Assembly: GCA_023386235.1 (NCBI GenBank)
Contig: JAEWKC010000045.1
Location: 1 to 35,251 of the forward strand
Direction: 5' to 3'
Source: Bacteroidota bacterium
GTDB taxonomy: Bacteria; Bacteroidota; Bacteroidia; Chitinophagales; Chitinophagaceae
Length of the DNA: 35,251 bases
In this document: positions 5,704-12,685 of the stretch, in pieces
Layout of the letters: every line of letters begins with the position of its first letter
Position numbering within the stretch: the stretch's first letter is position 1
Program-made: the position numbers and the translations under genes
Notes under the pieces: generated by a model
What the model saw: the letters and a program-made list of their open reading frames with translations, nothing else
Told to the model about the DNA's origin: nothing
Databases searched by the model: none

Positions 5704-8700
5704 ATGTTTTTGAAAAAATCTTTACAATTATTGCTCATGTTATTGTTGCCAACTTTAATGTTTGCACAGGTAACTACAAGTAGCATTTCGGGTGTTATTA
5801 CAAATAACAACATTGGCGTAGAAGGTGTAAATGTAACACTAACGCATATGCCTTCGGGAACGGTTTATAATACTATAACACAAGCTGGTGGTAACTATGT
5901 TCTTCAAGGCTTAAGAACAGGAGGCCCCTATAAAGCTCTGTTTAGTTATGTAGGACTAGAAAATAGAGAGTTTAACGATATAGTACTTTCTTTAGGCGAT
6001 CCTTATCGTTTAGATGTGAAGTTGAATGAGGATAGTGGTCAGGATTTAGGTACTGTGACTGTTGTTGGACAGCGCAACAATATCATGAACAGTGACAGAA
6101 CAGGTCCTGCAACTAACATTACTACACGTACTATCACAACAATGCCCACTATTGACAGAAGCTTGAGTGATTTTACCAGATTAACTCCACAAGCTAATGG
6201 TAATGGCTTTGCCGGAAGAGATGGTAGATATAACAATTTACAAATTGATGGTGCTAACTTTAATAATGGTTTTGGCTTAAGTTCTAATGCTTTGCCTGGA
6301 GGAAGCAATCAGCCCATTTCATTAGATGCCATTGGAGAGGTTTCTGTAAATATAGCTCCTTACGATGTGCGCCAAACCGGTTTCACCGGAGCCGGCATCA
6401 ATGCTATTACAAGAAGTGGTACAAATAACGTGGAAGGTTCTGTATATACTTTTATTCGTCCAAAATCTTTTTCTGGATTGAATGTAGGAGATAATAAATT
6501 AAATCCTGATGGAAGAAATGAAAATAAAATATTTGGTGCAAGAATAGGAGCGCCTATTATAAAAAATAAATTATTCATTTTTACTAGTTTCGAAACTGAA
6601 AATCAATTAAGTGCCGGGAATAACTGGCTTGCAGCACGCTCTGGTGTAGATGGGCCAAATGTAACAAGAGTTCAGGCTGCCGACTTGGAAGCAGTCGCTA
6701 ATTATTTAAAAACAAATTATAATTACGATCCAGGAGCTTATGAAGGATATGCAAATAACTATGCAAATAAAAACTATAAAGCATTGGTAAGATTAGACTG
6801 GAATATCAACACAAATAATAAATTCACATTACGCTTTAATACAATGGAAGGAACAAGTGATCAGGGAACCAATGCATCTTCCGGACCCAATCCAAGATCA
6901 AGCTCCAGTAGAATAAGCCAAAATTCCATTGCTTTTGAAAATGCTAATTACTCGTTTAAAAATGTTGTTACATCATTGACAGGAGAATTAAATACTTCTA
7001 TTAATCCGGCATTGTCCAATCAGTTATTAGTTACATACAGTAAAATTCAGGATACCAGAAGCACACCGGGAAGCTTATTTCCTATGGTAGATATATGGGA
7101 AGGCGGATCTAACTATATGACCTTTGGTACAGAACTTTTCTCTTATCAAAATGAGGTAATTAATAACAACTGGTCTGTTACAGACAATATTACTTACCTT
7201 ATAGGCAACCATACACTTACAGGGGGCTTAAACTTTGATTATAAAAAATTTGGTAACAGTTACATGAGAATGGGAACTTCTTATTATCGTTACAATAATT
7301 TAGCTAATTTTTTAGCAGGCGGAAAGCCTGATGTATTTGGTATTACTTATCCTTTTGAAGGGCAAGATGGCTTTGCAACTGTTGAATTTGCCACATTTGG
7401 AGGATATATTCAAGATAAAATCAAAGTAACGAAAGATTTTACATTGACTGCCGGATTAAGAATAGATGTGCCTTTCTTCTTAAATGACGCTTTAGAGAAT
7501 CCTGCTATAGAAAATGTAGAATTGTTAGATAAATCAGGTAATCCAACTCATTATTCAACAGCTAACTGGCCAAAATCAACTCCATTGTTTTCGCCAAGAT
7601 TAGGTTTTAACTGGGATGTAATGGGGGATAGAAGTTTACAATTGCGTGGCGGTACTGGTATATTTACTGGTAACATACCTTTTGTATGGTTTACCAATAT
7701 GCCAACCAACTCTGGTATGATACAAAATACTTTTGAACCAGTAGGTGCCGCAACTTTAGCGAAGATTACAAGTTTTAATCCTGATCCATTGCACTGGGTA
7801 AAACAATTACCTTCCGATTTTCCAAGTGTGGGAGGAACTAAAGCTCCTGGAAGTTTTGCTTTAATCTCTAATGAGTTCAAAATGCCATCTGTTTGGAGAT
7901 CCAGCTTAGGTGCTGATTATCGAGTGCCACAAACAAGATTGATATTAACAGCAGATTTGATTTACTCAAAAGATATCAATGGTGTTTACCAATTTAATGC
8001 CAACAGGAATCCTGCTACTAATACATTGAATTACTCAGGCGACAATCGTAGCTACTGGCCTGGGAATAATGATGAAATATTTAACGCATCAACAGGATCT
8101 ATTATTCCTGTATTGGATAACACAGACAAAGGGTATTCATTTGCAGGTACTTTTGGCGTAACGCTAAGAGAAGCCGCAGGATTATTTGGTTCATTGTTCT
8201 ATACCTATTCTAATGCTAAGGATATTACAGGAAATCCTGGTTCTGCAGCAAACTCTGCATGGAGCAATAATTATAGCATCAATGACCCGAATGAACAGTT
8301 ATTGGGTTGGTCGCAGTTTGCTGTACCGCATAGAGTGGTAGGTAATGTCTCTTATAGATTAGAATATGCCAGTAATTTTGCTTCTACTTTCTCTTTATTC
8401 TATAATGGAGCAAGCCAGGGAAGATATGCTTATACAACATCAAATGACTTGAACGGCGATCGCATTTCATTAGATTTATTATACATTCCTCAAAATGTAA
8501 GTGAATTAACCTTTGCTGATTACACGCAAGAAGGAACCACTTTTACTGCTGCAGAACAAGCTGCGGCATTTGAAGAACTCATTAATAATAATAAAGGTTT
8601 AAGTAATTACAGAGGAAAATATGTTGAAAGAAACAGTGGATTAATGCCTTGGTATAATCGTTGGGATTTTAAATTCTTACAAGATTTCTATATCAATACA

Positions 8701-8988
8701 AAAAATAATAAAAGACACACCTTACAATTAAGTTTAGATATCTTAAATGTTGGTAATCTATTAAATAAAGATTGGGGTATCTTGAAACAATTAAATTTAG
8801 GAAATCAATTTGCTTATGCTCCATTAAAAGTGGTTTCTGTTGACGCAAACGGAGTACCTACTTTTAATATGAACTCAGTTAGACAAGCAAATAAATCATA
8901 CATCTTAACTTCAGATACTTATCAAAATGTATTCACTTCTTCGAGTACATGGGGTATGCAGTTGGGTATTAGATATATTTTTGAATAA
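5704..8988 (+). CDS. Oar-like TonB-dependent outer-membrane receptor
   Basis: This 1094-residue outer-membrane protein starts with a signal peptide (MFLKKSLQLLLMLLLPTLMF, cut near residue 21). A carboxypeptidase-regulatory/CnaB-like domain follows (about residues 26-110, SGVITNNNIGVEGVNVTL). The TonB-dependent plug comes next (about 115-245, with TVTVVGQRNN, LQIDGANFNNGF and TGAGINAITRSGTN). The rest is a long beta-barrel ending in the aromatic outer-membrane signal IRYIFE. The domain order and sequence resemble the Oar family. Such proteins act in envelope transport, but the substrate cannot be read here. No SusD partner or anti-sigma factor is adjacent; the gene has its own promoter and terminator. 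Confidence 0.9.
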   Translation: MFLKKSLQLLLMLLLPTLMFAQVTTSSISGVITNNNIGVEGVNVTLTHMPSGTVYNTITQAGGNYVLQGLRTGGPYKALFSYVGLENREFNDIVLSLGDPYRLDVKLNEDSGQDLGTVTVVGQRNNIMNSDRTGPATNITTRTITTMPTIDRSLSDFTRLTPQANGNGFAGRDGRYNNLQIDGANFNNGFGLSSNALPGGSNQPISLDAIGEVSVNIAPYDVRQTGFTGAGINAITRSGTNNVEGSVYTFIRPKSFSGLNVGDNKLNPDGRNENKIFGARIGAPIIKNKLFIFTSFETENQLSAGNNWLAARSGVDGPNVTRVQAADLEAVANYLKTNYNYDPGAYEGYANNYANKNYKALVRLDWNINTNNKFTLRFNTMEGTSDQGTNASSGPNPRSSSSRISQNSIAFENANYSFKNVVTSLTGELNTSINPALSNQLLVTYSKIQDTRSTPGSLFPMVDIWEGGSNYMTFGTELFSYQNEVINNNWSVTDNITYLIGNHTLTGGLNFDYKKFGNSYMRMGTSYYRYNNLANFLAGGKPDVFGITYPFEGQDGFATVEFATFGGYIQDKIKVTKDFTLTAGLRIDVPFFLNDALENPAIENVELLDKSGNPTHYSTANWPKSTPLFSPRLGFNWDVMGDRSLQLRGGTGIFTGNIPFVWFTNMPTNSGMIQNTFEPVGAATLAKITSFNPDPLHWVKQLPSDFPSVGGTKAPGSFALISNEFKMPSVWRSSLGADYRVPQTRLILTADLIYSKDINGVYQFNANRNPATNTLNYSGDNRSYWPGNNDEIFNASTGSIIPVLDNTDKGYSFAGTFGVTLREAAGLFGSLFYTYSNAKDITGNPGSAANSAWSNNYSINDPNEQLLGWSQFAVPHRVVGNVSYRLEYASNFASTFSLFYNGASQGRYAYTTSNDLNGDRISLDLLYIPQNVSELTFADYTQEGTTFTAAEQAAAFEELINNNKGLSNYRGKYVERNSGLMPWYNRWDFKFLQDFYINTKNNKRHTLQLSLDILNVGNLLNKDWGILKQLNLGNQFAYAPLKVVSVDANGVPTFNMNSVRQANKSYILTSDTYQNVFTSSSTWGMQLGIRYIFE

Positions 8989-9011
8989 TACGAATCTAAA
9001 CAATAAAACCT

Positions 9012-9046
9012 CAAAAGAGCTCGCAGTTTTTGCGGGCTCTTTTTTA
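9012..9046 (+). terminator. Rho-independent terminator of the TonB receptor gene
   Basis: An 11-bp stem, AAGAGCTCGCA paired with TGCGGGCTCTT with a GTTTT loop (one wobble), is followed by a run of T. It starts about 25 nt after the receptor stop codon. Confidence 0.85.
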
Positions 9047-9084
9047 TTATCCAGTTTGTTAGTATTTTGTCTTTCCTGCAATTC

Positions 9085-9340
9085 CGTCATTGCGATAAAC
9101 TGTAGCGCAGCGGAAGTTTAGAAGCAATCTGCGTATTCGAGTGCATTGGGTTTGTGTTTTGAGACTGTTTCGCTCGTTACCTCGCTCGCAGTGACGGGAG
9201 GTATGGTAGTGACGGTATGCCTTGAAGTTCGTCATTGCGATAAACTGAAGCGCAGCGGAAGTTTAGAAGCAATCTGCGTATTCGAGTGCATTGGGTTTGT
9301 GTTTTGAGACTGCTTCGCTCGTACCTCGCTCGCAGTGACG
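9085..9340. repeat. Two copies of a ~112-bp intergenic repeat with inverted ends
   Basis: Copy 1 spans 9085-9196 and copy 2 spans 9230-9340; they differ by two substitutions and one single-base gap. Each begins CGTCATTGCGA and ends TCGCAGTGACG, imperfect inverted ends, with further internal palindromic parts (GAAGCAATCTGCG against GACTGCTTCGCTCG). After each copy a shorter trace (AGTGACGGTAT) recurs. The block lies between the convergent receptor and nrdG genes, with no ORF of its own. Short palindromic repeats beginning GTCATTGCGA are common between genes in many bacteria; this pair looks like a local duplication of one. Confidence 0.85.
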
Positions 9341-9390
9341 ACATCCTTCGGAGGTTTTGCAGTGACGGTATTCCCTGATCAACAACTGCT

Positions 9391-10068
9391 TTAATTCCTC
9401 ACCACCACGTCCAGTACTTCATCAGCGAACATCTCCGTGTGTAAATCATTGATTGATTTTCCTATATTACCGATGGTTGCAGTGTTATTAATATGCTGTT
9501 GTACATAAAATGTATGATTGTAGTTTTTTGCTTTCAAATGTGTAGCCATTTCTTTCAGGTCATTAGCAGAGAGTAATTCAGAATGAAAGGTTGTTCTTAC
9601 TTCAAACTGTATATCAGAAGCAACCAATAACTCCAGGGTATCTTCAAAACCCGCATAAAGGTTGGATTGCGTTGTTTGCTGAAACTTGTTTTTCGGTGCT
9701 TTAAAATCCAGTGATACGTAGTCAATCAAATTTTCACTTAACAATGTTTTGATCAATGACGGGTTGCTGCCATTGGTATCTATTTTTACAAGAAAGCCCA
9801 TGGCTTTTATTTTGGATATAAAATCGTGCAAATGCTGATGCATGGTACATTCGCCGCCGCTTAGCACTACCGCATCCAGTAAGTTTTTTCTTTTGCTGAG
9901 GAAAAGATATACGTCTTCGAAACTTTTTTTTCCTTTACCCAAAACAATATCCGGATTATAGCAATAGCTGCAACGCATATTGCAGCCTGCAAACCAAATG
10001 ATACAGGCCGTTTTATCAGGATAGTCTATAAGCGTAAATGGAGTAATATCGTAAATAGTATTGGCCAT
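9391..10068 (-). CDS. nrdG: Anaerobic ribonucleoside-triphosphate reductase activating protein (radical SAM)
   Basis: This cytoplasmic radical-SAM activase cleaves S-adenosylmethionine to make the glycyl radical on anaerobic ribonucleotide reductase. The 4Fe-4S motif CxxxCxxC is seen as FAGCNMRCSYCYN (Cys 29, 33 and 36). The SAM-binding GGE motif follows in VVLSGGECTMH. ITPFTLIDYPDK at the N-terminus is typical of the family, and the length (225 residues) is normal for the longer NrdG form. I prefer the ATG at 10068, although a TTG at 10083 adds five residues. It is the last gene of the nrdD operon, about 60 nt after the small glycyl-radical ORF. Confidence 0.92.
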   Translation of the reverse strand: MANTIYDITPFTLIDYPDKTACIIWFAGCNMRCSYCYNPDIVLGKGKKSFEDVYLFLSKRKNLLDAVVLSGGECTMHQHLHDFISKIKAMGFLVKIDTNGSNPSLIKTLLSENLIDYVSLDFKAPKNKFQQTTQSNLYAGFEDTLELLVASDIQFEVRTTFHSELLSANDLKEMATHLKAKNYNHTFYVQQHINNTATIGNIGKSINDLHTEMFADEVLDVVVRN

Positions 10069-10130
10069 AGCAAGAATGCTCAACGCTAACAGCCGCCAGG
10101 CATATAGTGTTGAGCACAGAAAAATTTAAT

Positions 10131-10310
10131 TTAATTGCACACTTTTTTTTCTACAAAGAAAGTCCTTTCTTTATGCTCGCCTTTCTTGCCAATATTAAAG
10201 CTTTCTACCGGTCTGTGGTAGCCCATTACGCGTGTATATACCAGGCATTTTGTGCGTTTGTCTGTATTGGTTTCAAGCAATAACTCTTCTCTTGTTTTAG
10301 TGATGTTCAT
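10131..10310 (-). CDS. Separate glycyl-radical tail of anaerobic ribonucleotide reductase (59 aa)
   Basis: This ORF of 59 codons starts with the ATG at 10310-10308 and ends with TAA at 10131. Its middle reads KCLVYTRVMGYHRPVESFN followed by IGKKGEHKERTFF. That is the C-terminal glycyl-radical segment normally found at the end of NrdD (the RVxGY motif, radical glycine here Gly30), complete with the YxRPV and GK..E..ER features. The large NrdD encoded just upstream stops after its zinc site and lacks this motif. The ATG overlaps the nrdD stop by 14 nt in the +1 frame, so the pair is likely translationally coupled. Motif identification is direct; function as a detached radical subunit is inferred. 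Confidence 0.8.
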   Translation of the reverse strand: MNITKTREELLLETNTDKRTKCLVYTRVMGYHRPVESFNIGKKGEHKERTFFVEKKVCN

Positions 10311-12414
10311 GATTATTTTCTTTTTTGTTTAATTCGTTTAATAATTCCTGATCGCATTGTGGACAATATTCATGCTCGCCTGCCAAATAACCGTGTGTAG
10401 GACAAATACTGAATACGGGGGTAATAGTGATATAAGGCAAGCGGAAATTGCTCAGCACTTTTTTTACAAGATTTCTGCAAGCTTCGGCTGTGCTTACCTT
10501 TTCGCGCATATACAAATGCATTACGGTACCTCCGGTATACTTACATTGCAGTTGATCTTGCAGCAGCAATGCCTCAAAAGGATCATCGGTATGGTCGGCC
10601 GGTATTTGTGAGCTGTTGGTGTAATAAATATTTTCGTCAAAACCGGCTTGTATCATTTCGGGATAGCGTTTTTTATCTTCCTTCGCAAACCGATAAGTAG
10701 TGCCTTCTGCCGGCGTGGCTTCCAGGTTGTAAAGGTTGCCGGTCTCTTCCTGAAATTCTCTCATTCTGTTGCGTATGTGGTCCAGTATTTCCGCGGCAAA
10801 TTCAATCCCCGTTTCAGAAGTCACATTATTTTTGCCCGATGTTAAATTTTCAATCATTTCATTTATACCGTTTACGCCTATCGTAGAAAAATGATTTCTG
10901 AAATGAGGCAGGTATCTTTTTGTGTAAGGATACAATCCCCTGTCATACATTTCCTGTATAAAGACTCTTTTCTTTTCTAAGGTAGATTTAGCTAAATACA
11001 ATAATTGATCAAGTCTTTCGTACAGGGCGTTTTTATTTCCTTTATACAAATAGCCCAGTCTGGCCATATTGATAGTTACTACTCCTATGCTTCCGGTCAT
11101 TTCCGCGCTGCCGAATAAGCCGTTTCCTCTTTTTAATAATTCTCTCAAGTCAAGCTGTAGCCTGCAGCACATGCTTCTTACGGCATTGGGTTTGTATGCT
11201 TCGGGATTTTCAACTTTATTTCCGGCATCGTCATAAATATATTGGCTGCCGATAAAATTCTGAAAATAAGAAGAGCCTATTTTGGCGGTATTTTCAAAAA
11301 GGATGTCGGTATTCTCGCCATACCAATCAAAGTCTTCTGTAATGTTTACGGTTGGAATGGGGAAGGTGAAAGGCTGTCCGTTAGCGTCGCCTTCGGTCAT
11401 TACGGTATAATAAGCTTTGTTGATCATGTTCATTTCCTTCTGGAAATGATCGTATTTAAGGTCTATCAATTGTTCGGCGCCTCTTTGTTTTGCCAGCTGC
11501 AAAAGCTCGCTGTCATTGATGTTGGTAAATAAATGATGATTATTTTTAGTAGGCATCTGCTCTTTTAGATCATTGGGCACTACCCAGTCCAGCGTGATAT
11601 TGGTAAAAGGTGATTGCCCCCAGCGCGCCGGTACGTTCAGGTTGTAGACAAAGCTTCTTACCGCTTTTAATACGTCGTTGTAAGCCAGTTTATCTTTAAA
11701 AACATAAGGTGCTAAATAAGTATCAAAAGAGCTGAAGGCCTGCGCACCGGCCCATTCACTTTGTAATATACCCAAGAAATTGGCCATTTGACCTAATGCT
11801 TCCCGAAAGTGTGATGGGGCGCGACTTTCCACTCTGCCGCGTACACCATTAAAGCCATCATTCAGCAGGGTTCTTAAGCTCCATCCCGCGCAATAACCGG
11901 TGAGGCAGTCCAGATCGTGAATGTGGTAATCGCCGTTTCTGTGCGCGTAACCTTCTTCTTTAGAATACACTTTATCCAGCCAGTAATTGGCAATGATTTT
12001 TCCTGCCACATTATTTACCAAGCCTGCATTAGAATAAGATGTGTTGGCATTGGCATTAATACGCCAGTCGGTTTCATGAATATACTCTTCAATGGTATGT
12101 GTGCTGTCTACATAAGTAGTGTCTTCATTAAGTCCCGCAATATGTTCGCGTTGCATTTTGCGCGTGTGCCTGTATAGCATAAAGGAGCGCATTACATCAA
12201 AGTGTGCCGCGTCGAATAATTTTTTTTCAATAATATCCTGGATGTCTTCTACAGCGTATGTCGTTTTTTCTTCCAGTTGCCGCATCACGCTTTGGAAAAT
12301 GGAAGCATCATATTCTTTTTGCACACTATTAAATCCTTTTTTAATGGCATCTTCAATTTTGTAGGGTTGCAGCGGTTGATACTCTCCGTTGCGCTTGATT
12401 ACATACTTCTCCAT
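10297..12414 (-). CDS. nrdD: Anaerobic ribonucleoside-triphosphate reductase, large part without glycyl-radical motif
   Basis: This class III reductase makes deoxynucleotides from ribonucleoside triphosphates without oxygen. An ATP-cone regulatory domain fills residues 4-85 (VIKRNGEYQPLQPYKIEDAI). The ten-stranded barrel follows, with HIHDLDCLTGYCAGWSL, SMCCRLQLDLREL and GLFGSAEMTGSIGVVTINM. The zinc site near the C-terminus is CPTHGYLAGEHEYCPQC (Cys671, His674, Cys684, Cys687). The protein then ends 18 residues later, so the RVxGY glycyl-radical loop is missing; it is on the next ORF. The ATG at 12414 is preferred over a TTG at 12441. A perfect inverted repeat lies 31 nt upstream. A one-base change in the A6 run (10321-10326) would fuse both ORFs. 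Confidence 0.95.
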   Translation of the reverse strand: MEKYVIKRNGEYQPLQPYKIEDAIKKGFNSVQKEYDASIFQSVMRQLEEKTTYAVEDIQDIIEKKLFDAAHFDVMRSFMLYRHTRKMQREHIAGLNEDTTYVDSTHTIEEYIHETDWRINANANTSYSNAGLVNNVAGKIIANYWLDKVYSKEEGYAHRNGDYHIHDLDCLTGYCAGWSLRTLLNDGFNGVRGRVESRAPSHFREALGQMANFLGILQSEWAGAQAFSSFDTYLAPYVFKDKLAYNDVLKAVRSFVYNLNVPARWGQSPFTNITLDWVVPNDLKEQMPTKNNHHLFTNINDSELLQLAKQRGAEQLIDLKYDHFQKEMNMINKAYYTVMTEGDANGQPFTFPIPTVNITEDFDWYGENTDILFENTAKIGSSYFQNFIGSQYIYDDAGNKVENPEAYKPNAVRSMCCRLQLDLRELLKRGNGLFGSAEMTGSIGVVTINMARLGYLYKGNKNALYERLDQLLYLAKSTLEKKRVFIQEMYDRGLYPYTKRYLPHFRNHFSTIGVNGINEMIENLTSGKNNVTSETGIEFAAEILDHIRNRMREFQEETGNLYNLEATPAEGTTYRFAKEDKKRYPEMIQAGFDENIYYTNSSQIPADHTDDPFEALLLQDQLQCKYTGGTVMHLYMREKVSTAEACRNLVKKVLSNFRLPYITITPVFSICPTHGYLAGEHEYCPQCDQELLNELNKKENNHEHH

Positions 12415-12444
12415 AGATTGGTAAAATTTTTTAGTAAGCAAATC

Positions 12445-12467
12445 CTTAAGTACCGGATATACTTAAG
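12445..12467. promoter_or_regulatory. Perfect inverted repeat upstream of nrdD, candidate operator
   Basis: CTTAAGTA (12445-12452) and TACTTAAG (12460-12467) are exact inverted 8-mers separated by 7 nt, 31 nt before the nrdD start. Size and symmetry fit a dimeric regulator site; I cannot match it to an NrdR box or to a canonical FNR site. It could also form a leader hairpin. The rest of 12468-12685 is AT-rich with no gene. Confidence 0.55.
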
Positions 12468-12685
12468 AAGTTACTATTTTTATGTTGAATGATTTATTTG
12501 CCAGCTGAAACGATGTGACAAATATCCGAGCAAAAAACAAACAAAAAAGTTTTTGTTTTGCACAGGATGTGAATAATACCTTTAAGTCTTTTATTGGTGC
12601 GAGTTAGGAGAGATATCAACGTTTGTGCATAAAAAATATTTGGAAAAAGAAATTAAATTTATTAGCTCTTTCAATAAATAACTCT

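Noticed and set aside
10297..10330. Treating the nrdD/tail junction as certain pseudogene frameshift
   Set aside because: The tail ORF has its own ATG overlapping the stop, a full motif and a normal stop, and the fused linker would be longer than expected. The frameshift idea is kept only as an alternative, as an A6 run is present.
12520..12540. Possible FNR-type site upstream of nrdD (TTGTCACATCG...)
   Set aside because: Only one half-site agrees with the consensus; the inverted half is missing.
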